A DNA stretch of 64,000 nucleotides, taken from positions 35,724,051-35,788,050 of the forward strand of contig NC_054872.1 of the NCBI RefSeq assembly GCF_018320785.1, in the 5' to 3' direction. Below the pieces are notes generated by a model. It worked only from the letters and a program-made list of their open reading frames with translations, ran no database searches and was not told the DNA's origin. Source of the DNA: Cheilinus undulatus. Taxonomy: Eukaryota; Chordata; Actinopteri; Labriformes; Labridae. The position numbers and the translations under genes are program-made. Positions 22,400 to 35,749 of this stretch are shown here, in pieces; positions within the stretch are counted from its first letter, which is position 1, and each line of letters starts with the position of its first letter.

Positions 22400-25300
22400 G
22401 GAAGATACACCAAATGACAGAGTTTTTCTGTGCTTTAATCACACTTAAGAGGTAGTTGATGTAGGCTACCTGTGAGTCTTTACTGCTGGACTGTTAGAAC
22501 CTTGAGACTTTCTTCTTTCATACATGGCTGAGTTTACTGTATTTGTGAAGTATTTGATAGCTGAAAAAATCCAGCCCAGGTAAAAGGGTTAAGGATAACC
22601 ACTCGGTATCCAAGTGCCCAAAATGGCACATGCTGTTTAAATAGGATATAAGAGAGTGTGGAAAAGCCTTACAGAAGAAATAATGTGTTGTCTTTGCAAA
22701 TGAGAAGGGGACAGCAGAAGCTTAGGCGTTTTAGCGAGCCACCTGGGCCCCGACAGTCCTCCCTCTCTCCTTCTTCTCCCCCTTCCCCCTGACTGTCTAC
22801 CTCTCCACACCTGGCCTTGGCTTCCCTGTAGCCTGTGGCGTTAGAATAAAAGGTAGATGGAAGGAGGAGGCGGTGGTGTGGTGGAAAGCAGCAGGAGAGC
22901 TGGAGAGACTGTTAGCCAAAAGATCCATCAGCGAGCAATCCTGGCATCAAAAAATCACCCCCCTCCTTTTTTCCAAAAATCTGTCCCTCCAACCAGCACT
23001 AATTCTCCCACTTATCGCGAACTCGCGGTAACAGTTGGAGCAGATTCACGCGGACACATGCACCTGCTACACATGAGTGAAAGGTGTGCATGTGCATGGA
23101 CATTGGCATTTAGGTAGCAACAAGGTTAGATGTGGACAGACAGGTTCACAGGGAGGGGTAGAAAAGCCTGTGAGTGATCATGGTGAGGACAGACAAAAAG
23201 ACATTGGAACACTGCTGAGGCCCTTGAACCGGCTTCTCAATGCAGTAGAATGGCGGGAGGGGGGAGGATCAGAGTGGAGGGAAGAAAAACAAGGCCTAAG
23301 AGAAAAGCTAGGGAGAGGAGAACAAGTGTAGCGATCAAGAAGAAAGCAGGTTTTGTTTGTGAACAAAAGGCAGAAATAGAGAGCTACGTGGATGACAAAA
23401 AGAATCTGAAAACACTGTCTGGGTGATTTCATGAAACCATTTTAGTACTTGAAACACAATATCCAAGTTGTACTTGTATTTGCACACTATCTCCAGGAGG
23501 CTCATAAAAAGGAAGCCAGTCAGGGAACGTGGCATTTAAAAGCAAAGCGCATCAGGACACAACACGCTGCAGTAAATAAGTTTGGAAAGGTCTCTACAGT
23601 CTCCCGAGTGCAGTGAAATGTTTGTATTCCTTCACATGCAAATTTGAGCCTCTGTGAGAGAGTCTATGTGAGTGTACACCGACCTGCATATCTGCTTTGC
23701 CTCCGCACTTCTGTAACACGGCCAGAGATTTATGCAGCAGTCATCATTTGGGATCAACCTTCTGTTTAATTACCTATGCTTTATGTTTGTTTTTAATTTT
23801 CCCCATAAGCTCATAAATTGCTTTCCCTCTCAGCACATTTCCAATCCATCTCTACGGTAAATAAGCATCAGTTAAATTTGCTTGTGCAGGAAGTGCTGTG
23901 ACAAAACTACATTTGACCCTCCCCCTCACCCACACTTCCACCCTCACCCTCACCACACCGTCACATAATGAAGGGAATTGCTTTTGAAGCTTCAGTGTAA
24001 ATAAAACATCATAAATGCATGAGATTCCTGTTTACGTTATTATAGAAACTCATATTTAATTAGGATTTCAAGGTCTCTGATTTTGTGCATAAAAACCATT
24101 GATGGTTTAGCTACATTTATTTCTGAAACATTACAGGATGTACTTTGCAGACTTCCCTGGCTAACAGCAGTAAGAAGAAATAATTCTGAAATACATTTTT
24201 CAAGGTAATGATACAACAAATTTGAGAAAACTACAATGACAAAGTGTAATCTTTGTGCCTCAACTGTTTTATATTTTCACATCGCTAAAGAACTAATGTC
24301 ATCTTGGGAGAACGGATTGTCTGTTTTCTTACAAGATGAAAAACTTTTTGTAAAAGAAATACATCTATGTGTCTGACTTCTTTATATGTTTTCACTAAGT
24401 TTAAGAAACTTTAAAGGCTCTATTCTGGTAGTAGAGTCAATATGTCTTCCTCCAAAGCAGTGTTGATTCACCCAACAAAAGATAGGACAAAATGTTAGGC
24501 ATCAACTTGTTTAGAAGATGAAGACTATGATAAGCAACAAATAGATTTTTTATAATAAAACTTATTTTAAAAAGTATGTTTAGTTTCTGGTATGGACACA
24601 AGACTTTTAGGCTTTAATCTCATACCAATATCATCACCAGAGTAATTCTGTTACAAAATGGATTTTAGAAACACCGTCATCACCATCCAATCATTTGTAT
24701 GTTTTGCAAAGAGCATGTGCAGCCAGGTAAGAAACAGAACGCCATCCGCTCATTTCACTGTAATGCAGCAGGTAAAATGTGTGTTATCTCCTCTCAAAGC
24801 TTGATATCTGTAATAACAGCAACATGAAACGTGTGCTCACTTTGCACAGCATTTCTGTTGGCCTGTCTGGGGTTTTAACATTAGCTGGGTGCTGAAAAGG
24901 ATAAACTTAGTTTATCTTGAGCTCGGCGAAGCAGCAATTTGTTTTATAATGTCTTAGGGCCCGTTTCCATAGCTAGCTTTTTTAGTGCTGGCAGTGCCGA
25001 TAGCCTCTTTTTCAAAAGCACTTCTTACCAACGTTCCTTGTTCCTATTTTACAAAAAAAGAACCCTGCTTTCCTCAGTTGAATGTGTAACATTGTTTTAC
25101 AACAGTGCTATGGTCTTCATATTTCTGCATTTTAAGGAAATATCACACAGAAGAAATGCAGACAATGTAGAGGAATCCTGTCCTGACAAAAGCAGCAGCT
25201 GCAGACCTGATAACTGCCTTAAAAAAGGACGAAGAATGCTGCAGCAATGGATACAGGCCCTTAAACAACTATTTAAAGTTGTGTTCAAACTCATGCCTCG

Positions 25301-28300
25301 CTTGTTTTAAGCCCCTGCTGATTCAAAAAAGAAGACCGTGGTGTTAAATGAGGTCAGAGAAGCTGCTATAAACACAGTTGTTCTGTACACTCACCTCACT
25401 TCTGCTGAAGATAATTTCATTAAATGATAAATACACTATTTTTAAAAGTTTAAAAGTGACAATAAAAGTCTGTAAATTGTTTTTGAGTGTTTCTACTGTG
25501 AATTCCCACATCAGGAAATAGAGTGTTTCCCAGCCCTAGATGAGACTAAAATGTCTGTGCTGGACTGTTTGGCACTTAAAGTCCCTGATATTTCTCCTCT
25601 GTGTGTATAACCTATCAAAACACAAGCAGAGGTGAGAGACGAGGGAAGGCGTGTGTGTGGAGCAGCAAGACAGACTGCATAAGCTGTTAAATCTCTTCTG
25701 TGTATTCCAGGGGTAGTATTTGCATCAAACTTAACACAAAAAACACAGAAACTCTCGTTCAAGGCAAGACACTTGAATAAATAGTTGTTCCAATATAACA
25801 GAAAAATGAGCTCTGTCAACAACAGGAGTAGAAAGTAACTAATTGCATCTAACTCAGGTGTAATTTTAACTTCATTCTAAGTGAAATGGTCTTCAGTCAG
25901 TACAATGATCACTGCTGGGATTCTTTTGGTCATGTAGTGGATTGTAGTTTTGTAGGTTTTGATGTGAGACACATTTGCACCATGACTGAAGTTATCCACC
26001 GAGTTAGAGATCATATTTTACTCTACAACTCCTCAGCAGCTACTCAGTACTTAAAATAAACTTTAAATAAAATACTTTCTATTTGTACTCAGGTAGAATT
26101 ATAGACCAGTATATATAAGTACATTTAAGCCAGAGTGACTGTAGGTTTACCTGTTATGTACTTTTTCCACCTCTGGTTAACAACTTATTTTTGTGCCATC
26201 TTTCCACCAAATAATGGGACAGTATTGATTGTGAAATGGTAAAGACTGAGATTGTTAAGGAGTATTTATCTATTTCAATGAAAATAAAAGACCACCTCCT
26301 CTATGTGTAACTGAAAGTAAAAACTTCTTTATTCAAATTATGTCAGTTCCTCTATCAGATTGTTTTAAATTAATTGAAATATTGATGTTGCTTTAATCTA
26401 AGTGTTTTATATTACTGCTAAAGTTGGGCTTATTAAGTTAAAGATACTAAACTGTAATGCCTGAGATGTTAGGACTTTTATTGGACTAAAACGTTTTTTA
26501 AATTTCCGTTGAGTCAAACTATAAAGTTTAAAAATGACAAGAATCTGACTGAAACTGAAAAGCATTTTCATCTAAAGACTAACACCTAATCTTAAATTCA
26601 AAAAAGTTGTCGGAAATGTCAACTGGAGTTTGGCAGTGTTATCCAACCAGCACTGACATATTAACCAGATATGGCGTCTCTCTTTTGTTATCTCAGCTGA
26701 TCAGATCCTGACGTTTAGAAATTACCTCCAGGTCAATGTTACTGAATCTTTCCTACTCCTGTCAGCCTTCATCATTGTTGGCAGACTTAATTTCCTGCCT
26801 TACAAAGCACGCATCAAAGACATTTTCCTTCAAAGTGACTAAATGCTTAAGTTAACACTTATTTCATGCAAGACTCAAGATTGTGTCACTTTGCGTTTGT
26901 CCTAGCAACGAGTAAAGATGCGTATACTCAGTGTTTACACTTAAACATAATGCATGCTTATTTGATCGTTTGCATTTAAATGATAGGAAAAGCTTTGTTT
27001 TATATATGTAAAATCATGCATTGTGTCATTCTGAATCAGACTGGAAGCTCTGAGCCTGGAATAACACAATATCTGTGATAAAGTGGAGGACAGATGGCAG
27101 CCATCTTGGCCCTTGGGAAAAAAAAATAATCAAGAATGAAAGCACATACCCCTGCAGCTTACTTTTATTAGTTTCTCTTGCAATAAAGTAGTGTACTGTA
27201 AATGCAGTGGAAAGGGGAGAGTCTTGCTGTGACTTCTGTGTACTGCCTGTCCACACTGAAGGATCTATATCACAGACACAAAAAAGCCTCGCTGTCCATG
27301 GTTACACAGTTGCAAAAGCTAAAAATGTCCCTCGTAGCGACCGCAGAACCCCACTGGCCTCTGCAAGCTGCTTCATCGCTCAGTTAACCAGTACGGCCCA
27401 GCGGGTGGCAGTTGCTGTGAAGCACAGTTTCTCCGTAACTGTGTCCAAAGCCCAAGGCCTGTGTCAAACTCTCTCAGTGTCACAGATAGTGCGGCTGCTC
27501 CAATGGCCAGAAATTAGAGACCTCTGCTGTCTATGATAACATTGTTCATCCAGCAGATGGACAAAGAGATGGGAAGTCGACTAGCGTATACGAGCCAAAG
27601 CACCACTGCAATCTGCTTCACAGGAGGTGAGGAGAGAAGGTGCATACCTGCTAATAGCCACGAGGTGAATCAGCAGCCACGCACATGAACAGCCACCTAG
27701 GAGAAAATGAATCCTGGGAGAGAATCAGCCTGAGCTTTCCTCAAGGTCGTTTGGTGCTTGGCTACTTCTTAAGTGGCCTTGCCAACTGTAACAATCTCTG
27801 CAGAAACAATCGCAGCACCAATCCAATTTGGCCGGGCTCTTTTTTCTTTTCTCTTCCCCTTCAATGCAGACGGCTGCCGTGCCTCACTTTTGTATTGCCC
27901 TGCCGAAAGCGGAGCATGAATTGATGACCTTATGAATCTCAAAAGAGCCCAGCAAATCATTGCGGTAAATCTCAACCCCAGCACATTAAGCATGACTGCA
28001 GGCTTACTCCCCTTCTTTCTCCTTCCTTGTCCATCTCTTTCTCCCTCACTCCTTCCTCCCAACAAGCGCTTGGGGGTCTCTGAGAGTGAAACAATGTTTC
28101 GAGGATTGTTTTCATGTGCTGTTAATTAATTACTTTTAATTAATGGTTGTTTACGGTCTGCTAATGAAGTGGATCAAAGCTCACAACTCCTGATGTTGAG
28201 GCTCTTGTCTTGGGCCTGAAAAAGGATAAAAAGCTGAATAGACCAATAGAGATGAGTGTAGAGGAAGTATCGTGAAAGCAGCAGTGGATTTTGTTTTTTC

Positions 28301-29210
28301 AGTAACTGTGTCAACAATCCCTTGGCATGCGACCAGAATGAAGCCAGGCAATCTGAGTTTGATCTATTGGCAGCTGCTGTTATCACTTGTCTTTCATTGA
28401 GAGAAAGCTCTTGGTTTTTAAAGCAAATACAGTACGACAGAATGTGTGTTTTTCTGAAACATTTGCAAAGATAATCTCTGATAATCCTTTGTTTACAACA
28501 TTCTTTTGGAGCCAACGTCTTCTTTTTCTCCCAACTTCAAATGTTCTTTCAAAAGATTCATTAATATGCTTTAATATTCTCTGATAACAACTGTTTACGA
28601 GGCTTCTGAAACTGCACACATGCTGAAACTGTCACTACCACTTTATCAATGCCAGATGTGTCAGAGCTCAAATGAATTCGCCACTTGTGGGGAGAGACGT
28701 TTTAAGAGTTTTCTAAGATAGCAAAACTCATCTGAGACCTCCTCAAGCATTGTTGTGTCGGCCTTCGGAAAATCTCCATCTGATTTCCCAGCAGATAGCG
28801 CACTGCTTTGACTGGCAATTTTCAGCATCTGACAATCTCATCAAAGCGAACCTATTAATGGTGATGATACGAAGACGGATTGTAAATGGCAGACAGATGA
28901 ATAGCCCAGCGCGCGTGTGGGTGTTTTAATTCTCGGAGGCGAGGCAGGCTTCTCTGGAAGTAGGAGGACTGGCCGTGAGCTGCTGGGAAACAATTTCAAT
29001 ACTTGTTTGCTTGGATCTGTCGGCGTGTGTGTAGGAGCCAGTGAGGGAGAGTGTGTGCAGGCTGTGACCTCATCGATCATGACACTTTGTCTCTCTCTGG
29101 TGTGGTCACCTACACAGTGCTTGCCCTCTCTCCGTCTTTATCTCTGTGTATCACCATCCATCTCCCCGTCCTCCATCCCCTTCTACTTCCCCACACCAGC
29201 ACCCTATACT
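22400..29210. other. Long stretch without gene; unique-looking, possible intronic or regulatory DNA
   Basis: Largely repeat-poor compared with its flanks. A weak relic of the family D hAT (TTGGACTAAAACG ... CATTTTCATCTAAAGACTAA) lies at about 26480-26640. 23750-23890 and 27900-28160 look complex and AT-balanced, as conserved noncoding elements often do, but conservation cannot be judged here. No exon recognised. Confidence 0.35.
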
Positions 29211-29218
29211 CTTCTGTA

Positions 29219-29300
29219 GAGCTGCGCAATTAATCCAATTTTATTGTGATCACAGTTTTGAGCCTCCCATGATCAAAGAAATGCAATTATTGGAGATAAT
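29219..29300 (+). repeat. Fragment of a hAT-like MITE (GCTGCGCAATTAATCC)
   Basis: AGCTGCGCAATTAATCCAATTTTATTGTGATCACAGTTTTGAGCCTCCC is the end of a common fish repeat; only about 80 bp remain. A relative with CTGGGCAATTAATCGAG begins at about 34267. Confidence 0.5.
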
Positions 29301-29345
29301 TTACATTTTAAATAAGTGCCCATATAAGATGTATACAGTGCCTTT

Positions 29346-29935
29346 AAGAGAGAGAGGCCACCAAGACACCTTTGACTACTCTGAAGGAGTTACAAGCTTC
29401 AGCAGCTGAGATGGGAGAGACTCTGCATACAAGCAGCATCATGCCCCCGGGATGCTTCTTGGCAGCCGGCACTGGAGGGCTTGTAAAGACAGAGAGTAAA
29501 ATGCCTGTGGCATAATATAGGTATATCCTGGAGGACAATTTTGTTCAGTCTATAACAGAACTACAGCTAGGGAGAACATTTATTTTCTAGCAAGACAATG
29601 ACCTGAAACATACAGTGAAAACCACACAGAAATGGCCTAAAGACAACAAGGTGAATGTTCTGGAGTGGCTGAGTCAGAGCCCAGACCTCAGTCCGATAAA
29701 GAATTTGTGGCTGGACTTGAAAAGTGGTGTTCACGCCTGATCCCTGTGCAACCTGACAGAGCTTGAGCAGTTTTGCAAAGAAGAATGGAGTAAAATTGCA
29801 GTGTCCAGATGTGCAAGCCTGACTGAAACCTGCAACCAAAGGTGTATCTAAATACTGACTTGAAGGGGGCTAATATTCATGCCGTCACTTATTTTACATA
29901 GTTTTGTTTATTTGGCATGTATGGCAAAATCCACT
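29346..29935 (+). mobile_element. Tc1-like transposon copy (family B), internally deleted
   Basis: It contains AGAGAGGCCACCAAGACACC, a GCAGCATCATGC block, CTAGCAAGACAATGACC (the transposase QDNDP region) and GAGTGGCTGAGTCAGAGCCC (WLSQSPDL). The tail GACTTGAAGGGGGCTAATATTC marks the 3' side. Stops and deletions make it inactive. Confidence 0.75.
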
Positions 29936-30099
29936 CATGATTCAACTGTAATGTGTGATCTGAATGAGATAGAACATTTCACTGTTACTCCTATAACCTA
30001 ATTTTGCAAAGCAGATGGATTTGCCCATTTCCGTATTTCTCACTGGCTAATCCATCTTGCAAAGCTCCCATCTGAACAGACTGTGCAAGTTAGTGGCAG

Positions 30100-30450
30100 G
30101 CCTAAACAGGAGTAAGAGGCAGTACTCCCAGGCAAGAGGCCGGGGCAATTATGTTGGAAGAGATTAGCGTGGATGCTGCTGTAGCATCAGTTTTATCAGA
30201 ACTTTACAACATTTCTTTGTTAAAAGACGAACAAAGAACAGCACTGAGTTCTTTTCTTTTGGAGGATGATGTTTTTGCCCTATTTTGGACTGGATTCAGC
30301 AAGAGTCTAATTGTTACATTTTGTTGCTCTGATTGGCCCGTAAAGATGTGACAGAACATTCATCCAATCACCCTCAGAGTTTTTTTTCAAAGGCCCTGCC
30401 CTTTCCCAAACACTGTCTATGGGAGGTTTTATGGCGTGTCAGGTTACCTA
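30100..30450 (+). mobile_element. Repeat carrying a RecQ-like helicase fragment
   Basis: A frame at 30151-30351 includes LLKDEQRTALSSFL, DVFALFWTGFSKSLIVTF. This resembles the Q-motif and Walker A region of RecQ-type helicases (normally TGFGKS), with Gly replaced by Ser. It then runs into TTGTTGCTCTGATTGGCCCG, a noncoding repeat also present at about 42296-42450. No helicase motifs II-VI follow, so it is a dead fragment of a repetitive element. Confidence 0.5.
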
Positions 30451-33400
30451 TAATCAGGATTAAACCAGAAGTCCATTGTGTTCCAGATAAGAGCATTTTC
30501 TAAAACAGACGTTTAGTACAATAGGCATAAGACAGTACCAAAGACATTAAATACGTAAGACAACTAAAAGCACAGCAAAGAACTGTTTCCTGTTTAACCA
30601 TCAACATTAACTGAATTAAAGCAACCAGAGTAAGCTAAAATATGAAGTACCATTTGTTAAAATACACTTATGATTTGGATTAATACTGAACACTTGGTCT
30701 CATTCTTTGGCATTAACTTCTTACTTAGTCTGCTTTACATTGGGTAGTCCAACAGTAAACAGGAAATAATGGTGAATACCATTCTGATAAATCATGCAGG
30801 CCTACTTCTCTGCATCACTCCCACCTTCTTAATCCCACCCTTTCCTTCCTCCTCACATATTTTTGGCCTTGAGATCCATCACTCAGCATAGCAGGGGGTA
30901 GCACACTCTCTCACTCTTTCCCATTTTTACACCCTTCCATTTCAGAGCTGGGATCCTGCAATCATTCACTTGTTTGTTGGACTCCTTTCTGCCTGACTTT
31001 TTCCTCCGCCTCGCTCTGCTCCTCCCTGCTTCACTGGTCTGTGACGCATGCCCCTGGTGCTTTCCCTCCTCCTCCTCCTTGCTCCCCTTCCTTCACACTT
31101 TTATACACTGTGCAGCCAGCCGCCTCTCCCTCCGTCCCTCCTCTCTCTCCATCCCTGACCCCATCAGTCCCTCGTGCCCTAGCTAAGCCTGGTCACTCTT
31201 CATCAGCTCTCCTCCGCTGGACACGCAGACCTCCCAAGGGTAAATGGAAATGGGGTCTTGTTGGCGACCTCCGTGCCCGGAGTTGACAGTTTCACCTGGG
31301 TTTAAGTCCTTAACTGATCCTCCTTACCCCTGGATGAGCACCTCATTACCTGCCATCCTGCCTCTCCTTTTATCTCTAAATCAAGTCATCCAGATAGCAT
31401 GTGTATTAGCCTCTGCACTGGCAAGGAACACAGTTCCCAGCTCTTCAATTTTAGGCACTTGCCCTTTTCAGTTCAATCAGCCTCTCTCGTCCAATCACGC
31501 TTAGTGAGGGCTCCGCCGCGGTGCCTGAGTGAGGATAATCACCGTGGTTACCGGCGTTACCGGAGGCCGCTGTCTGGCCAAGTTAGCGCAGCGCCCCGCG
31601 GGAGCTGCGGAGACAGGTGTCACAGCAGCAGAGGAGGGGGGTGTTAAACAAGCCCCAGGCTGAGCGGGAGGTATAAATGTTTACTCTCAGTCATGGAAAC
31701 CATGTCACCTAAAGCAAGGAATGCTCACCCCATGGCACGCTTCAGATGCAGGATCTCCCCTCCATCTCTGTTCCTCGACTGCAATTTAACTTTGACTGGC
31801 TCCAAACAGAAGTACACCTTGTCGGAAGAATACACAACAACTGCCTTTGTGTTGTACTGAGAAGTACTGCAGAGGGAATCACTGTTTACTGATTTCTCAC
31901 TTCCATAACAGAGACAAATACACAGCGAGAGGGGGTCAGAGAAAGCTGCTGGCTCAGGGGACATCAGGTCACAGTATGAGGGGCGTTTTTTTCTCCTTTT
32001 GCACCAAGCCAATCAGACGGAGTTAAAAGAGCTGGATTGATTGGCAGGCTTCGAACGCTAGCAAATGGGGGAGACGTCCTTGGCATCCAAGTCAGCATTA
32101 AAAAACTTCAGCTGCAAAGTTGGTGAAACGCCAGTTGTTCTCGGAGAGCGACACGTAAGGACGACATAGATCACCATTATGATAATCACAAGCGGCAGCG
32201 TCAGGGGAATAGTAATGGGAAGGAGATGAGGTGGCAGCCATAAAGAGTGTTTCTACATTAGCGCTGGCCTGATTAGATTGACAGAAAGTTTCACTAATGG
32301 ACAATTAAACAAATGGTCAAATGAGATATAAGGCTTCAATTACCAATTGGTGTCTTTGTGAACCCCTTTCCATCACTGTGTGTATTCTGCTGGAGGACAA
32401 AACATGCTGCAAACAGGATTAAAAAGGGATAGCCAAATCACATGATGTGTCCTTGCAGCGGAAACAGAATGACTTGTCAGGTCTTATTTCTTTATATTCA
32501 AGCTGATGCTAAAATAAATTCCTCCCTGGACCTGGTCTATAAAAGCTGGAGGGGGTTATTGAGATGCAATCATTGTGTGAAACAAAAGCAGCTCAAAACA
32601 AGGAGTTATGGATCGCATTGAAGACCGGAGGCAGATTGGAAGATAATTACTGTAAAATACATCACCTGCACTAAACGGTGAGACTAGGAACATCTTCTGC
32701 TTCTGAGTAATGGACCCATAAAAGCCCAAGGGAAAATAAAATCCAGGCTGCACTAAGCTCCGTAACTCTTTCAGTCATCACTTGCCCGAAAAGCGACACA
32801 CAGTCCAATTTGTTTATGGAGCTTACGCTGAGGCGGTTTGCTCAGCTGAGATAGTGGGCCACCCTGTCAGGACCCTTTAAGACTGCATCAGTTGATCAAA
32901 CAGGGCCCAGCACGACAGCAGTAGGCAGCGTATTTAGAAAAAAAAAAAAGGCTCATTTCAGCTTCTCTTGTGCTGACGGGCATGCCAGTGCTGTCTGCCA
33001 GGCTCAGGTTGTCCAATTATTTAGACCTACAAAAGGCAGGGAATCACAAAAAAAATATAGTAAAAATGTTAGCAGTAAAAATGTGCTCGTACACCGGGTT
33101 CAGTTTTACGACGTGAACCAGCAGATGGCAGGGCATGGAGCATGGAAAAGAGGTCTCAGTCTTTTTTAATTAAATTGTCGAGAAGTTTATTTTATTTTAG
33201 GAGTGACTTATCCTGCAAGGTTCGGATCAAAGGATAAACCTTTTGCTTGCGGGGAAGACTTTTTCCAGCGTATTAGAGAACAAAGAAAGACACTGAAATA
33301 GCAAACGCAGCGCAATGAGGACGAAAGGCAATCTTAACTCTGGCATGATGCAAAGTGTGTCTGACAAGCATCAAAAACTGCAATTGGGCTCCAACAAACT

Positions 33401-34255
33401 CATGCATTAGCAATCCAATCCCTAAGTTCAAACGAAAGTGTGCTGAACAACACAAGCTGCAGACATAAGGTGTGCATTTCAGCACCTATATGTGTGCCCA
33501 TATTCTTACTTTTTGTGTACGCAGCATTTCCCTTGATGTTTGTGTTTACACGCCAGGCCTCCCTTCTGTGAGTCACAGCGACATTGATTTATGCATGGCC
33601 CCTGTCTGTGTGTCTGTGTGAGTGTATACCAGCCATAATTGGTATTCAAATCTCCTCCCACAAGTGCGTCCAACTGCTGCCGTTTTTCAACCGCCAGAGC
33701 TGGAGCCAAGGTCCAAACAGCATGATGGGGAACAAGCTCAAACGGATGGCTCTCATTGCACACATTGGAATAAACAAATGGAGGTGATTTAATGCACACG
33801 GCGATAAGGCAGGTGGTAATGGAGGCATAGGAAGAGGGATGCAGGGAGGAGGTGGAGGAAGTGATGGAGGTGCGCGGGGTGGCGATTAAAGCCAGGCGAG
33901 CTGAGAGAGGTGGAGTCGACTGCATTTGTTACTGTATGTGGGGTGCAAGTTTGGCCCACAGCTGCTCTGGATCAGCCACCCCCACATAAGCCATACACTC
34001 GGCGAATAAACACACACTGCTGATTCGTTGTGTGAGTGAATGTGTGCGTCCCTCAGGCCTGCCCGTCAGACACACTGTGAAGTCTTTCTGCCTCTATTCT
34101 CCCTCTCTTTCTTGCTCCCTTGCTTCTTTTTTTTGCCTTCCTAGCTTTCTCTCCATCCTTCTTTCCCTCTGTCTCCCTTTCTTGTTATATTTCAAAAGAG
34201 GGCCCAGTCTCCTGGCCTTGTCGTCTTCACAGCACCCTGTCAGTCTAGATGTCCA
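30451..34255. other. No gene seen; CpG cluster at 31495-31615 and candidate regulatory DNA
   Basis: 31495-31615 has about 15 CpGs in 120 bp. 32040-32330 and 33620-33900 look non-repetitive and balanced in composition. 33118-33131 is a perfect CTCF-type core. No exon was recognised. Confidence 0.4.
33118..33131 (+). promoter_or_regulatory. CTCF-type core motif
   Basis: CCAGCAGATGGCAG fits CCASYAGRKGGCRS at all 14 positions. It lies in the putative first intron of the 37.6 kb gene, in the same orientation as the site upstream of taf12. Confidence 0.4.
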
Positions 34256-34261
34256 CTCAGT

Positions 34262-35010
34262 CTAGTGCTGGGCAATTAATCGAGTTTTGATCTGATTCTG
34301 ATTCATAATCATGAATTCAATACCAAAATTGAGGATGCACAATTAGCAAGCAAAACCTTTTAAATTTCCCTTTGTCATTCAGTTAAGGTCAGGTATGGGA
34401 GCATATGCCAGTTCTGCACTTTGCCACGTCAACCTTGGTCCTGCACTGCTCTGTCCTCCTGATGGCCATCCTACAGGCCCCTCTTTCCAGGTATCCCCCC
34501 AGCTGCCCCCTCCACAATGCATGTGGTCGATACTGGACCAGCTCACCTGGTCCTGGGCACCGGCTCGGGAAGGGTCAGCAGTTGTCTTTAAAAGCACAGC
34601 TGCCATTCCCCTGTCAGTCAGCGACCCTTCCCATCCCTGCTCTCCTGAGCACATCAGCATTGGACACAAAGTTTCTCCAAGGATACTCAAAGATGCACCA
34701 AAGACAAGTCGACACAAAGGCGTCCAGTCGGCGCCTCTGTCCATCAGTCGTTGCTAGGCTTCACAAGAGTATTGAAAGACTGGGAGGACCAAGCACAGAA
34801 AGACTGACTTTAGTCTGTGTGCTCAGATACCTGGAACACAACTGCCCACTCCAATCGCCACTGTAGATGTTCTAACTGACTGCTGCCTTGCAGCCATAAT
34901 GCTCTTAATGTGATATAAACAACTGCTTCTGCTACACAATCTTGCAGGAGTAGTGCTGTAAAGCACTATTTTGATCTAGAAATTGAGAATTAAGTTTTCC
35001 AGAGGTTGTG
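34262..35010. repeat. hAT-like repeat interrupted by a GC-richer segment
   Basis: The left part AGTGCTGGGCAATTAATCGAG is the start of a common fish hAT-like MITE; AGTAGTGCTGTAAAGCAC near 34950 may be near its other side. Between them, 34377-34866 is GC-richer and open in three frames on two strands. I do not recognise any product for it. Confidence 0.4.
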
Positions 35011-35149
35011 TCAGATTATTCTCACATATAATTGAAGGATTGAGTGACAAAATTCGGTTGAGGAATGTGGACGTTTAATGTAGAAAGGATCAAAGACCTG
35101 CGAAGCTGGCACTAACATTAGCCACATTCTGGAAACGACAGTATAGGGC

Positions 35150-35360
35150 TCAGTAAGTAGATTTGGTTGTCTTATCATTGCAAGGTTGTGGGTTCAATCC
35201 CCAGCTCCTGCAGTCCTTGAGCAAGACACCTAACCCTAGTTTGTTTTCACTTCTTTGCTGGTGACGTGTAAATGTCCATGGATGTGTTTGAATAGGATTA
35301 GCCAATTCTCCATAGCAATGTGTGAATGTGGAGTAAATGCCCATTTACCACTGTTATAGC
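35150..35360 (+). repeat. tRNA-derived SINE
   Basis: It contains a B box in GTGGGTTCAATCCCC, then CAGTCCTTGAGCAAGACACC and a body ending near TGTGAATGTGGAG. This head-body arrangement is found in a widespread fish SINE family. The A box region (about 35150-35175) is eroded. Confidence 0.55.
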
Positions 35361-35424
35361 GCGATGCTGTTTTACTTTTGTAGTTTGAAACTGGTTTACA
35401 GAATGTATTTCCATGTGTTTCGAC

Positions 35425-35745
35425 CAGGGTTGAATATCATTTGGGTTTTGTCTGATACCAGTGCTGAAGCGATACTTTTTAAACTTTGTCAGTGCCTAGA
35501 AGGAGAAAAAGTATGGGAAAAGGCGGTGGGTGAATAAAAGCTGTCTTGCAATCACACATTATTCAAAGAAATAGAAGAAAATACCAACAGAACACATAAG
35601 TAAAGGTGTATCTTCTTTATGTAAGAGGTTTAAACATAATGCATTTTGTGCCCTCTATTTGGAGTTGCAGAGTTGTGTAAAAAAATCTGTGATTTAATAT
35701 GGTACAGTAGGTATCAGATGTATTGGTACCAATTTTGGATGGGGA
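35425..35745 (+). repeat. Probable MITE-like dispersed repeat
   Basis: CAGGGTTGAATATCATTTGGG followed by GATACCAGTGCTGAAGCGATAC resembles a common fish element start; the right side repeats GGTATCAGATGTATTGGTACC. Ends are not sharply defined. Confidence 0.35.
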
Positions 35746-35749
35746 AATT

